A DNA stretch of 64,000 nucleotides. It comes from Ochrobactrum sp. CGA5 (GTDB lineage: Bacteria > Pseudomonadota > Alphaproteobacteria > Rhizobiales > Rhizobiaceae). Of this stretch, positions 26,479 to 35,887 are shown in pieces. The DNA is taken from the NCBI RefSeq assembly GCF_006345815.1, contig NZ_VCIG01000001.1, positions 62,001 to 126,000 of the forward strand, written 5' to 3'. Position numbers and translations under genes: made by a program. Every line of letters starts with the position of its first letter. Position 1 is the stretch's first letter. Under the pieces are notes generated by a model. It was not told the DNA's origin, made no database searches, and was given only the letters and a program-made list of their open reading frames with translations.

Positions 26479-27248
26479 TACAGAAACGCCTTTCCGAGGA
26501 GGGGGGTGGAGGGGGCGGCCATGTCGCGTGCTTCGATGGCGTCGGCTTCAAAAGCGAGCCGCCCGGCCTCGACTGCAAGCGCGAAACCGCGCGCCATGGC
26601 GACAGGATCACCGGCCTTGGCGACGGCGGTGTTGATGAGCACGGCGTCATAGCCCAGCTCCATCGCCGCCGCCGCATGGGACGGCACGCCGATGCCTGCA
26701 TCGACCACCAGCGGAACATCGGGAAAATGCGCCCGCATGGTCTTCAGCGCATAGGGATTGTTCAGTCCGCGCCCGGAGCCGATCGGCGCGCCCCATGGCA
26801 TCAGAACCTTGCAACCGGCCTCGATAAGCTTTTCCGCGACGACCAGATCGTCATTCATATAGGGAAAGACCTCAAAGCCCTCGTCGCAGAGCGTGCGGGC
26901 TGCTTCCACGAGGCCGAACGGATCGGGTTGCAAAGTGTCGTGATCGCCGATCACTTCCAGCTTGATCCAGTTCGTGCCGAAGATTTCGCGCGCCATTCTG
27001 GCTGTGGTTACCGCTTCACGCGGCGTGTGACAGCCCGCCGTATTGGGCAGAACGGCGACGCCCAGCTCGCGGATCAGCGCCCAGAAATCCTGTCCGGCCC
27101 GTGCCTCACCGCTTTCACGACGCAGCGAGACGGTGACGATTCCGGCCCGCGAGGCGCGCACCGCATCGGCAAGAATAGCGGGCGATGGATATTGCGCAGT
27201 GCCAAGCAGCAGACGACTTTCAAATTTCCGGCCATAGAATTCCAGCAT
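26478..27248 (-). CDS. thiG: Thiazole synthase
   Basis: ThiG assembles the thiazole ring from deoxyxylulose phosphate, dehydroglycine (made by ThiO) and ThiS-thiocarboxylate. The 256-residue TIM barrel carries the Schiff-base lysine in [10 protein letters not shown] at residue 96, the usual position, and the phosphate loop near [17 protein letters not shown]. The length is standard. One base separates it from thiS. Confidence 0.95.
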   Translation of the reverse strand: MLEFYGRKFESRLLLGTAQYPSPAILADAVRASRAGIVTVSLRRESGEARAGQDFWALIRELGVAVLPNTAGCHTPREAVTTARMAREIFGTNWIKLEVIGDHDTLQPDPFGLVEAARTLCDEGFEVFPYMNDDLVVAEKLIEAGCKVLMPWGAPIGSGRGLNNPYALKTMRAHFPDVPLVVDAGIGVPSHAAAAMELGYDAVLINTAVAKAGDPVAMARGFALAVEAGRLAFEADAIEARDMAAPSTPLLGKAFL

Positions 27249-27249
27249 C

Positions 27250-27447
27250 TCAGCCTCCCTGCATTGGGGCCAGAACCTCGATGCGATCGCCAGCCGAAAG
27301 GGTCGCAGCTTCGCGCTCGTCGCTGGCTACGAATTCGCCGTTCAGCGCGGTCGCAACAACCGCCTCATCCAGTTCGATCTCAGTCAGCAGCGCCGCCAGA
27401 TTGGTGGCTGCCGTGGTAATGACTTCACCGTTCAGCACTATCGTCAT
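27250..27447 (-). CDS. thiS: Sulfur carrier protein ThiS
   Basis: A 65-residue ubiquitin-fold protein ending in the diagnostic Gly-Gly (LAPMQGG), which is adenylated and thiocarboxylated before donating sulfur to ThiG. The start overlaps the thiO stop by four bases. The adenylating enzyme ThiF is not in this window. Confidence 0.94.
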   Translation of the reverse strand: MTIVLNGEVITTAATNLAALLTEIELDEAVVATALNGEFVASDEREAATLSAGDRIEVLAPMQGG

Positions 27448-28451
27448 GCATAGTCCTCCACAAATTCAGGCTTGGGTCCGGTTGCATCTTCCGGCATGGT
27501 CGCGGCGGCAACTGCCATACGCGCCACGGCGGGCGAGAGCAGGAAGCCGTGACGGTAAAGCCCGTTGACATAGATCGTTTTGCCACGCCGTCTCACGCGG
27601 GGCAGATTGTCGGGAAAGGCCGGGCGCGCATCGACACCGGTTTCGAGAATCTCCGCCTCACCAAAGGCTGGATGCAAGGCATAGGCCGCGCTTAAAAGTT
27701 CCAGCGTGGAGCGCACGCTGATGCCGCTACGCTGGTCGCTTTCGATCATGGTCGCGCCGATCATGTGCACGCCGTCGCCGCGCGGCACGATATAAAGCGG
27801 AATGCGCGGATGCAGGAGGCGCACGGGGCGCTTCAGATTGATGTCGCGCGAACGGACAATCAGCATCTCCCCCTTGACGCCACGCAGGTCCTGCAACTGG
27901 TCGCGCGCTGCGAGGCCGCGTGCATCAATGGTAATGTCGGCATCGACTTTCACGTCTTTCGCATCCTGCCCGAAGTGAAAGACGACGCCTGCCTTTTGCA
28001 GTTTTTCGGTGAGCTCAACCAGTGTTCTGCGCGGATTGAGATGGCCTTCTGCCGTGAAGAACAGACCTTGCCGGAAACGCCCTGCAAGATCTGGCTCCAG
28101 CGCATCAATCTGGTGTTGATCAATGGTCTCAAATGCTTCGGTCCTGCGGGCGAAGCGCCGAAGTTCGGTTGCATCGCGTGTGTGCGAGAGGACAAGCGTG
28201 CCCTTGCGATGGACTGTCGAAACGTGCTGTTCCCACCAGTCGATTGCCTCCTGTCCCAGGCGAACGACAGGTTCTTCTGCGCTCTCGCCCTCGCACCAGG
28301 GTGCCAGCATTCCACCCGCAAACCATGAGCAACTGTCGGAACCGATCTCCGCGCTTTTGGCGATGACGGTGACGGCATGGCCTTGATCGGTAAACTCGGT
28401 GGCGGTGGCAAGACCGGCGACGCCCGCTCCGATGATGGTGACGCGCATCAC
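27444..28451 (-). CDS. thiO: Glycine oxidase ThiO
   Basis: ThiO is an FAD amine oxidase that turns glycine into the iminoacetate needed by ThiG under aerobic conditions. The 335-residue protein begins with the FAD-binding IIGAGVAGLATATEF (residues 5-19) and ends with the conserved YRHGFLLSPAVARM segment. It overlaps thiD and thiS by four bases each. Confidence 0.92.
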   Translation of the reverse strand: MMRVTIIGAGVAGLATATEFTDQGHAVTVIAKSAEIGSDSCSWFAGGMLAPWCEGESAEEPVVRLGQEAIDWWEQHVSTVHRKGTLVLSHTRDATELRRFARRTEAFETIDQHQIDALEPDLAGRFRQGLFFTAEGHLNPRRTLVELTEKLQKAGVVFHFGQDAKDVKVDADITIDARGLAARDQLQDLRGVKGEMLIVRSRDINLKRPVRLLHPRIPLYIVPRGDGVHMIGATMIESDQRSGISVRSTLELLSAAYALHPAFGEAEILETGVDARPAFPDNLPRVRRRGKTIYVNGLYRHGFLLSPAVARMAVAAATMPEDATGPKPEFVEDYA

Positions 28452-29326
28452 ATGGTCTCCTCTGTTCGGCTTTTCCAGAGGTCATGGAAATGGTGCACCG
28501 GCCCGTGGCCCTGTCCGACCTTCAATGTGTCGGCGGCGCGGATTGCTCCTTGCAGATAGGCATGGGCTGCTAGCACGGCTTTCTCGAGCGAAAGATTCTT
28601 GGCAAGTTCAGCTGCAATGGCTGAAGAGAGGGTGCAGCCCGTGCCATGTGTGTTGCCGGTCAGAATACGCGATGCCTCGACACGCAATGTCGGCTGATCG
28701 GGGCGAACCAGAAGGTCGACGCAGGTTTCGCCTTCCGCATGGCCGCCCTTCATCAAAACTGCTTTCGCGCCGCGTTCGAGTAAGGCGCGGCCCTGCCTTT
28801 CGGCGTCCGCATCGTCGAGCGCCAGACCGCAGCCGAGCAGGCAAGCCGCTTCTGGCCGGTTGGGCGTCAAAAGCGTGGCCAGCGGCACCAGTTTCTGGCG
28901 CAAAAGCGCTGTGGCGTTTTCGCTCAAAAGCCGGTCGCCCGACTTTGCCACCATCACCGGATCGACAACGACGGGACCGGAAAAATGTGCAAGGCCCCGC
29001 GCAATGGCCTCAATTGTTTCAGGAACAGAAACCATGCCGATCTTGACGGCTGCGACATTGAGGTCGCTGAAAACTGCATCGATCTGCCCTGCGACTATGG
29101 CCGGTGGGATGTCGTGCACCGCGCTTACCATGCAGGTGTTCTGAACGGTTACGGCGGCAATCACACTTGCGCCATAGACGCCGAGCGCTGAAAACGTCTT
29201 GAGGTCGGCCTGAATGCCGGCGCCGCCGCCACTGTCGGAACCGGCAATGGTGACACAAATAGGCACGGAAGAGGCTTCATCGCCTGTTGATAAAGTTCGG
29301 GAGAAACTGTGTCTTTGGTCCGTCAT
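28448..29326 (-). CDS. thiD: Hydroxymethylpyrimidine (phosphate) kinase
   Basis: ThiD phosphorylates HMP and HMP phosphate to HMP pyrophosphate. Family marks: TIAGSDSGGGAGIQADLK near residue 26, DPVMVAKSGDRLL near 125, and the anion hole TGNTHGTGCTLSSAIAAELA near 228. The frame is open to ATG 29362; ATG 29326 is chosen because GAGAG precedes it and nothing resembling a ribosome site precedes 29362, but either is possible. It is the first gene after the TPP riboswitch. Confidence 0.92.
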   Translation of the reverse strand: MTDQRHSFSRTLSTGDEASSVPICVTIAGSDSGGGAGIQADLKTFSALGVYGASVIAAVTVQNTCMVSAVHDIPPAIVAGQIDAVFSDLNVAAVKIGMVSVPETIEAIARGLAHFSGPVVVDPVMVAKSGDRLLSENATALLRQKLVPLATLLTPNRPEAACLLGCGLALDDADAERQGRALLERGAKAVLMKGGHAEGETCVDLLVRPDQPTLRVEASRILTGNTHGTGCTLSSAIAAELAKNLSLEKAVLAAHAYLQGAIRAADTLKVGQGHGPVHHFHDLWKSRTEETM

Positions 29327-29423
29327 GTCGTCTCTCATTCCGAACGGAAAATGAGACGTCATGAACTGGGTCGGAGCCTAAGCTCCATTTGGGGCATTGC
29401 CCCGTCCGCGACGCGCCAAACTC

Positions 29424-29560
29424 CGTTCCCTACGCAGGTATTACCCGGATCAGGTTCAATGGGTTGACGCGAGAACGCGCCTCTCAGCCTCTGGTGTCGC
29501 AAGATCGGACGGAAAACTGCCCAGCACTTTTCCCGATATTGCTTCGAAGGCACCCCAACG
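29424..29560 (-). promoter_or_regulatory. TPP riboswitch (THI element)
   Basis: Read on the minus strand, all conserved THI parts appear in order: GGGGTGCC at 29550-29557, GGCTGAGAGG at 29481-29490, TTGAACCTGATCCGGGTAAT around 29441-29457 and ACCTGCGTAGGGAACGG at 29425-29438. The arm between the first two parts is long (about 60 bases), an enlarged P3. Thiamine pyrophosphate binding should shut down the thi operon. Downstream a GGGGCAATGCCCC and GGAGCTTAGGCTCC hairpin pair (29365-29405) could be the expression platform. Confidence 0.95.
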
Positions 29561-29575
29561 AATTTTGCGTCTGTA

Positions 29576-29604
29576 GGCATAGGCCGGAAGTGGAAGCGGG
29601 TCAA
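29576..29604 (-). promoter_or_regulatory. Sigma-70-like promoter of the thi operon
   Basis: On the minus strand TTGACC (29604-29599) and TATGCC (29581-29576) are separated by exactly 17 bases. The predicted start point falls a few bases before the riboswitch. The rest of 29605-29800 has no gene. Confidence 0.6.
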
Positions 29605-29800
29605 GCGATGGAAAAAGTACGGCTTTAAAGAAATTCCTTAAATGAGCCCTCGATTTGTATATGGTTTATTAAAATTCTCGGCTTTAATCTGTGTCGGGGC
29701 GTATCATCCGCGTGTTATGCATCATGTTATGAAATGGGACGGTCTGCGTATGAAGTGGATCGTTATTATCCTGTAGGATCAGTTGGATGAGGGGTTTGCG

Positions 29801-31918
29801 ATGAGGAAGCGGAAGGGCGCTTCGGCGGAAGGCACGATGGCGCGCACGTCCGAACAGGACTTCCGTATTCTTTTCACGACACACCCGACACCGATGTGGG
29901 TTTATGACCCGGAGACGCTACGCTTCATCGTGATGAACGATGCCGCCTACAGGCTCTATGGCTATACTGTCGATGAAATTCCGGGCATGACCGTTCTTGA
30001 CATTCGACCGCAGACCGAGCGGGATCGAATGCTTGCCGCTATTCGCGACCGCAGCGACCTTGAGCGACCGGAACGATGGCAACATCTGCGGGCTAATGGT
30101 GAAACCATCGATGTCCTGACTTATGGACGCCAGGTCTTGTTCGACGGTAAGGACGCTATTCTGGCAATCGTTCAGGACAGAACGGAATTGGCGGAGGCCA
30201 ATCGTCAGGCAAATCATGCGCAGACTTTACTGGACAGTCTTGTCAACAATCTGCCGCTTGGCGTCTTCGTCAAAGACATGCAAGACGAAGGGCGTTATGT
30301 ACTCTACAATCAGGCTGCATCAGCGGCGAGCGGACAGCCGATAGAAGAAGCTATCGGCTCTACCGCCCTTGATCTCTTCCCCAAGCATGAAGCGGCTGTG
30401 ATTGGCCAGCAGGACCGACTGGCGATGCAACGCCGGGAAGTGTTCAGGGTCGAACGCAAGATCGAGCGCAAGGATGGGACCTCGCGCATGATGCGGATCA
30501 TAAAATGCTCCATCCCGCCCGTTGAGGGGGATGAACCGCGTTATCTGATTGGTCTCATTGAGGATATAACGGAACGACACGAGATCGAGAAACGCATGGC
30601 ATATATCGCCATGCACGATAGTCTGACTGGTCTGCCGAACCGCACCTATTTCGCGCACCATGTGGAGGGCCTGCTGAAAAAGGGTGGAGATTCCGAGCCC
30701 TTCGCCCTGTTCTATCTCGACATTGATCATTTCAAGAACATCAACGACAGCATCGGCCATCAGGCGGGTGACCAGCTTTTGCAGGAAGCGGCGCGCCGTC
30801 TGAAACAGATCACGACTTCGGATGAATTCATTGCCCGGCTTGGCGGCGATGAATTTGCCATTGTTTATCGCAGCGGAACGCTGGGGCAGATCGCGATGTT
30901 TGCGGATCGCATCCTTTCAGCTTTTCAGGATGCGTTCACGCTGGTGGGTAATTCCGAATTTGTCTCATGCAGCATGGGTATTGCCCAAGCGCCGTTGCAT
31001 GGTGACAATCCCGATGCGTTGATGCGTAATGCCGATCTTGCACTTTATGCTTCAAAATCAGGTGGACGCCGCACGTTCCGTTTTTATCAACATTCCCTGC
31101 GTTTGGCAGCGGAGAAGCGCCATGTCATGACGGGCGAACTTCGCCAGGCTCTGCTTGATGAACAGTTTGAACTGCATTATCAGCCGATTTTCAATCTTGA
31201 AAGCGGCAAGATTTCAGGTTTTGAAGCGCTGATCCGCTGGCGTCATCCTGAAAGGGGCATGGTTTCACCTGCCGAATTCATTCCATTGGCGGAAGAAACG
31301 GGACTGATTGGTCCCATCGGCGACTGGGTTCTAAGGGCTGCATGTCGGGAAGCCGTTCTATGGCCGGAGGACATCAAGGTTTCGGTCAACCTCTCCCCGG
31401 TGCAGTTCAGCCAGACAACACTTCTGAACTCCGTCACAGACGCGCTGGAAGCGGCTGGTCTTTCACCCGACAGGCTTGAGCTTGAAATCACGGAATCGGT
31501 CTTCCTGTCGAACAGCAAGAACAATATCGAGCTGCTTTTCGAGCTTCGCCGACTGGGTGTTCGGATTGCTATGGATGATTTCGGCACCGGCTATTCTTCG
31601 CTCAGCTATCTGCGATCATTTCCATTCGATAAAATCAAGATTGATCGCAGTTTCGTTTCGGGAATTGAGGTCGATACGCGCGATCTGGCTATCATTCAGG
31701 CCGTGGCAACGCTCGGTGCGGGCTTCAACATTGTCACCACAGCTGAGGGCGTGGAAACTGCACAACAACTGGAGCGTTTGAAGACCGAGCGGTTTGGTGA
31801 GGTGCAGGGCTTTCTGACCGGGCGGCCTATGCCTGCCAGCGACGTACACTCTTTCATTCGCAATCGCAGTAGTGTTGGCCTGGAAATGCCCGCAGCACAT
31901 AATAGATTGCCGGTTTAG
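29801..31918 (+). CDS. PAS-PAS-GGDEF-EAL cyclic-di-GMP signalling protein
   Basis: The 705-residue protein has two PAS domains (about residues 15-125 and 140-265), a GGDEF domain (RLGGDEFAIVY, GGDEF at 348-352) and an EAL domain (FEALIRWRHPERG, E475). Both signature motifs are intact, as are the EAL metal residues in DDFGTGYSSLSYLR. No RxxD inhibitory site is seen just before GGDEF. No membrane segments are evident, so it is likely cytosolic, sensing through PAS. It could be a synthase, a phosphodiesterase or both. The ATG at 29801 follows GAGGGG; a TTG 18 bases earlier is possible. Confidence 0.9.
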   Translation: MRKRKGASAEGTMARTSEQDFRILFTTHPTPMWVYDPETLRFIVMNDAAYRLYGYTVDEIPGMTVLDIRPQTERDRMLAAIRDRSDLERPERWQHLRANGETIDVLTYGRQVLFDGKDAILAIVQDRTELAEANRQANHAQTLLDSLVNNLPLGVFVKDMQDEGRYVLYNQAASAASGQPIEEAIGSTALDLFPKHEAAVIGQQDRLAMQRREVFRVERKIERKDGTSRMMRIIKCSIPPVEGDEPRYLIGLIEDITERHEIEKRMAYIAMHDSLTGLPNRTYFAHHVEGLLKKGGDSEPFALFYLDIDHFKNINDSIGHQAGDQLLQEAARRLKQITTSDEFIARLGGDEFAIVYRSGTLGQIAMFADRILSAFQDAFTLVGNSEFVSCSMGIAQAPLHGDNPDALMRNADLALYASKSGGRRTFRFYQHSLRLAAEKRHVMTGELRQALLDEQFELHYQPIFNLESGKISGFEALIRWRHPERGMVSPAEFIPLAEETGLIGPIGDWVLRAACREAVLWPEDIKVSVNLSPVQFSQTTLLNSVTDALEAAGLSPDRLELEITESVFLSNSKNNIELLFELRRLGVRIAMDDFGTGYSSLSYLRSFPFDKIKIDRSFVSGIEVDTRDLAIIQAVATLGAGFNIVTTAEGVETAQQLERLKTERFGEVQGFLTGRPMPASDVHSFIRNRSSVGLEMPAAHNRLPV

Positions 31919-32001
31919 CGGATACATTCGGTCATTTCGGGTGCCATTTCCATCAAACCAACAGGCATTGACCCTAAATCGCAACGTGCTTCAAAAAGGG
32001 C

Positions 32002-32032
32002 TTGACCTTCCAACGGTAGGAAGGCTTATTTG
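32002..32032 (+). promoter_or_regulatory. CueR/HmrR-type copper promoter of copA
   Basis: TTGACC (-35, 32002-32007) and TATTTG (-10, 32027-32032) are 19 bases apart, the long spacer typical of MerR-family promoters. The spacer holds the dyad CCTTCC-N7-GGAAGG (32006-32024), matching the general CueR operator form. It lies 49 bases before the copA start. Confidence 0.85.
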
Positions 32033-32080
32033 AAGAGCAACTCTCGAATTCTGCCCTTTCGGGCATTGAAAGGGATTGCC

Positions 32081-34564
32081 ATGAACAAGCGTGTAAATCA
32101 CGAAGCTATTACTTTTCCGGTGCCTGTCGAAGGCATGAGCTGTGCCTCATGCGTATCGTCCGTGGAAAAAGCCGTGTCCAAAGTTCCGGGCGTCGACAAG
32201 GTCTCCGTCAACCTCGCGACGGAACGCGCTGATGTGACCTTCAAAGGCGCACCGGATATGCCCTCGGTTATTGAGGCTATTCGCAAGGCGGGTTACGAAG
32301 TGCCGGCTGCCAGCATAGATCTGGCGATTGAGGGCATGAGTTGCGCTTCCTGCGTGAGCAAGGTGGAAAAGGCATTGAACGGCGTGCCAGGTGTCACCCG
32401 TGCCAGCGTCAACCTCGCAACAGAACGGGCGCATGTCGATCTGGCAGGGCATGTCTCGGTCAGTGAGCTTATAAAGGCAGTCGAAACTGCCGGTTATGAG
32501 GCGCGGTCACTTGATGACAAGCAGGCCAGCGACAGACAGGAGACCCAGTCCGAAAAGCGGGATGCGGAAGCGACTGAACTGAAGAAAAGCGTCATTCTTG
32601 CCGCCCTTCTGACGTTGCCTGTTTTTGTGCTGGAGATGGGGTCGCATCTCATTCCGGCGGTTCATATGTTCGTCATGGACCGCATTGGCATGCAGAACAG
32701 CTGGTATCTGCAACTCGTGCTCACGACGCTGGTTCTGTTCGGACCGGGCTTGCGTTTTTTCAAGAAGGGCATACCCACATTATTGCGCGGCACGCCCGAC
32801 ATGAATTCGCTTGTCGTGGTCGGTACGCTGGCAGCCTGGTGTTTCTCTGTTGTTGCAACCTTTCTTCCGGGAGTGCTGCCTGAAGGTACGGTGAATGTCT
32901 ATTTCGAAGCCGCTGCCGTCATAGTGACATTGATTCTGATCGGGCGTTATCTGGAAGCGCGCGCCAAGGGTCGCACCAGTGCGGCAATCAGCCGTCTGGT
33001 TGGCTTGCAGGCAAAGTCGGCACGGGTTCTGCGGGACGGTGAAGCGGTCGACGTGCCGCTTGAAGAGGTCCGTGCGGGCGATGTGGTCCAGGTTCGTCCG
33101 GGCGAGAAAGTGCCGGTTGATGGCGAAGTGATCGACGGATCATCCTATGTGGATGAATCGATGATCACCGGCGAGCCTGTGCCGGTAGCCAAGGAGAAGG
33201 GCGCGGAAGTGGTTGGTGGGACGATCAACAAGACCGGCGCCTTCACCTTCCGCGCCACCAAGGTTGGCCGCGATATGGTGATCTCGCAGATCATCCGCAT
33301 GGTCGAGGATGCGCAGGCCGACAAATTGCCGATTCAGGCTATGGTCGACAAGGTGACGGGCTGGTTCGTTCCCGCCGTGATGGCTGCGGCCGCGTTGACC
33401 TTTGCATTGTGGCTGGCGATTGGTGGCACGGGCATGCTGGGTTACGCGCTGGTCAACGCCATTGCGGTGCTCATCATCGCCTGCCCTTGTGCCATGGGTT
33501 TGGCCACACCGACCTCTATTATGGTCGGGACGGGCCGCGCCGCAGAGTTCGGTGTCCTTTTTCGTCGCGGTGACGCATTGCAGACTTTGCGCGACGCTTC
33601 CGTTATTGCCGTCGACAAGACCGGTACGCTGACACAGGGAAAGCCTGCACTGGCGCATTTCGCGACCGTCGAAGGTTTCGAGAAGGACAAACTTCTGGCG
33701 CTTGTCGCAGCTGTTGAAGCGCGTTCTGAGCATCCGATTGCCGATGCGATTGTGGAAGCAGCAAAGGCAAAGGGGTTGAAACTCGCAGATGTATCGGCCT
33801 TTGAGGCGGTGCCCGGTTTTGGTTTGAAGGCGCAGGTCTCCGGCCATGAGGTGGCCATCGGTGCTGATCGTTACATGGCAAAGCTGGGTCACGATGTGAC
33901 TGTGTTTGCCGATGATGCCAAGCGTCTTGGCGATGAAGGACAGTCCCCGCTCTATGCGGCCATTGACGGCAAGCTGGCGGCAATTTTGACGGTCGCCGAC
34001 CCGATGAAAGAAACCACGCCAGCAGCAATTGCTGCCCTGCACGAGCAGGGGCTGAAGGTCGCCATGATTACCGGCGATAATCGTCGCACTGCGGAGGCCA
34101 TCGCAAGGCGCCTGGGCATTGATGAAGTGGTTGCGGAAGTGCTGCCAGACGGCAAGGTCGAGGCGCTGAAGCGTCTTTCGGCGGGCGGCAAACGGATCGC
34201 TTTTGTCGGTGATGGTATCAACGATGCACCTGCTCTCGCTGCCGCTGATGTCGGTATTGCGATTGGCACCGGCACGGACATCGCGATTGAAAGTGCGGAC
34301 GTTGTACTGATGTCGGGCGATCTGCGCGGTGTGGTCAATGCCATTGCCATATCCAAGGCGACGATCCGCAATATCGGTGAAAACCTGTTCTGGGCCTTTG
34401 CCTATAACGTGGCGCTGATCCCGGTCGCGGCAGGGGTTCTTTATCCTTTCACCGGAACGCTGTTGTCTCCGGTTCTGGCGGCAGGCGCCATGGCTTTCTC
34501 GAGCATCTTCGTGCTGAGCAATGCCCTGCGGCTCAAGGCTTTTAAAAGTCCGATAGAGGCCTAA
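32081..34564 (+). CDS. copA: Copper-translocating P1B-type ATPase
   Basis: CopA pumps Cu(I) out of the cytoplasm across the inner membrane. The 827-residue protein has two N-terminal heavy-metal domains, each with GMSCASC (cysteines 21/24 and 88/91), eight expected membrane segments, the CPC ion-binding motif at 468-470, the phosphorylated aspartate D512 in [10 protein letters not shown], and [16 protein letters not shown] in the hinge. The frame is open to TTG 32030, but that lies within the operator, so ATG 32081 after AAAGGGA is used. It is a single-gene unit, ended by a hairpin shared with the convergent neighbour, and probably induced by copper through the regulator at 44623. Confidence 0.96.
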   Translation: MNKRVNHEAITFPVPVEGMSCASCVSSVEKAVSKVPGVDKVSVNLATERADVTFKGAPDMPSVIEAIRKAGYEVPAASIDLAIEGMSCASCVSKVEKALNGVPGVTRASVNLATERAHVDLAGHVSVSELIKAVETAGYEARSLDDKQASDRQETQSEKRDAEATELKKSVILAALLTLPVFVLEMGSHLIPAVHMFVMDRIGMQNSWYLQLVLTTLVLFGPGLRFFKKGIPTLLRGTPDMNSLVVVGTLAAWCFSVVATFLPGVLPEGTVNVYFEAAAVIVTLILIGRYLEARAKGRTSAAISRLVGLQAKSARVLRDGEAVDVPLEEVRAGDVVQVRPGEKVPVDGEVIDGSSYVDESMITGEPVPVAKEKGAEVVGGTINKTGAFTFRATKVGRDMVISQIIRMVEDAQADKLPIQAMVDKVTGWFVPAVMAAAALTFALWLAIGGTGMLGYALVNAIAVLIIACPCAMGLATPTSIMVGTGRAAEFGVLFRRGDALQTLRDASVIAVDKTGTLTQGKPALAHFATVEGFEKDKLLALVAAVEARSEHPIADAIVEAAKAKGLKLADVSAFEAVPGFGLKAQVSGHEVAIGADRYMAKLGHDVTVFADDAKRLGDEGQSPLYAAIDGKLAAILTVADPMKETTPAAIAALHEQGLKVAMITGDNRRTAEAIARRLGIDEVVAEVLPDGKVEALKRLSAGGKRIAFVGDGINDAPALAAADVGIAIGTGTDIAIESADVVLMSGDLRGVVNAIAISKATIRNIGENLFWAFAYNVALIPVAAGVLYPFTGTLLSPVLAAGAMAFSSIFVLSNALRLKAFKSPIEA

Positions 34565-34569
34565 ACAAA

Positions 34570-34595
34570 AAAGGCGCGGTGTTGGCCGCGCCTTT
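34570..34595. terminator. Bidirectional terminator between copA and the GatZ-like gene
   Basis: AAAGGCGCGG, loop TGTTGG, CCGCGCCTTT, a 10-base exact stem flanked by an A-run on the left and T-rich sequence on the right, between two convergent genes. Confidence 0.85.
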
Positions 34596-34600
34596 CTATT

Positions 34601-35887
34601 TCAGTGGGTTCCGACAGCCTTGCCGTATATCCGCACAACATTGCGGACGGCCTCCACTATCAAGGCGTGGGGCGTCGGCTCAATCTCACCCGATGCGACC
34701 GCCGGATAAAGCGTGCCGAGATACTGGCTGATCAGCGTTTCCGGTATCTTGCGCCCTTCCAGACGTTTCAAAAGCGCGTCCACGGCAGCAGTGGCGACCG
34801 GATGCGGCCAGTAATAGCGAATACGGTCGCTATAGGAGAAATGGCGTTGCAGGCGCAGTTCCTCCGCATCGCCATGATAATATTTTTCCCAGTTCTTGGG
34901 GTCTGCCAGAAGCAGCGCTTCCATCTTGCCGCGCAGGGTTTCTTCTTCCGGGAGCTTGTCGAGGAAAGCGGCAATCTGGTCGAGACCATAAAGCGCCTCG
35001 CGCAGTGCGAAAGTCAGGCCGGGACCGACCTTCAAGATGGCGAAACCATCATCAACCAAATCGGAAAGCGCTTCCACCGGCTGGTAATCGGTCGAATGCG
35101 CCTCAAAGACGAATTGCGGCATTTCGCCGAGAACGCCACTCAGCGCGGTTGCTTTCTCGCTGTTGTAGAAGACGACATTCTCATTGCCGAATTCGACGCC
35201 GGGCTGCACCACGACGCCGATGGCGCGGGCGAATGCGTCTTCCAGCCCCAGTGCGGCGAAAGCCTTGCGGTGAATGGCGACGGTTTCAACTGCTGCGCCG
35301 GGCTTGGTCAGTTCCAGCTCTTCGATTTCTTCCATCGCGCCGCCGGGGATCGGTACTTCAGTGCCGATGATATAGACCGGCAGGTCGTATCCGGCTTCAC
35401 GGGCGGCTGCTTCCGAAACTTTGGCCAGACGTGCCGCACGCTCGGCGGTCACGGCATCGGGCAATGCGACCGGCTCGCCAGCGCAACCCATCGACGTATC
35501 GAGGTGGATTTTTGTAAAGCCAGCGCGTACGAACGCGTCGATCATCACATCGGATTTCGCGAGGGCTTCCTCGGCGGGCAGGTGCTTCCACGGGTTCGGA
35601 CCGAGATGGTCACCGCCCAGAATAAGCCGCTTGGTGTCGAAGCCGACCCGCGCCGCGATTTCTTCGACAAAGCGGCGGAAATCGGCAGGCGTCATGCCCG
35701 TATAGCCGCCATCCTGATTGACCTGATTGCATGTGGCCTCGATCAGAACGTCCGTATTGGTCGCAACACCTTCCAGAAGGGCGGCTTCAATGACCAGAGG
35801 ATGCGCGGAGCAGATCGATGTAATGCCACCGCGAACGCCGCTGGCGTATCGTGCGGGAAGTGCGCTCAGGACTTTCGTGCTGCTCAT
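34601..35887 (-). CDS. GatZ/KbaZ-family tagatose-bisphosphate aldolase-type protein
   Basis: A 428-residue member of the GatZ/KbaZ family, with the family segment TNTDVLIEATCNQVNQ, GGDHLGPNPW near residue 92, and the C-terminal YYWPHPVATAA. In enterobacteria the family is the non-catalytic subunit that supports GatY/KbaY, the zinc aldolase of tagatose 1,6-bisphosphate. No catalytic aldolase subunit is encoded here, so either it works elsewhere with a distant partner or this family branch has its own activity. It overlaps the PfkB kinase gene by four bases and is the last gene of the sugar operon. Confidence 0.85.
   Translation of the reverse strand: MSSTKVLSALPARYASGVRGGITSICSAHPLVIEAALLEGVATNTDVLIEATCNQVNQDGGYTGMTPADFRRFVEEIAARVGFDTKRLILGGDHLGPNPWKHLPAEEALAKSDVMIDAFVRAGFTKIHLDTSMGCAGEPVALPDAVTAERAARLAKVSEAAAREAGYDLPVYIIGTEVPIPGGAMEEIEELELTKPGAAVETVAIHRKAFAALGLEDAFARAIGVVVQPGVEFGNENVVFYNSEKATALSGVLGEMPQFVFEAHSTDYQPVEALSDLVDDGFAILKVGPGLTFALREALYGLDQIAAFLDKLPEEETLRGKMEALLLADPKNWEKYYHGDAEELRLQRHFSYSDRIRYYWPHPVATAAVDALLKRLEGRKIPETLISQYLGTLYPAVASGEIEPTPHALIVEAVRNVVRIYGKAVGTH

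Noticed and set aside
26415-27419. Open frame of 334 codons on the plus strand opposite thiG/thiS
   Set aside because: Antisense shadow of conserved thi genes; composition and content look random.
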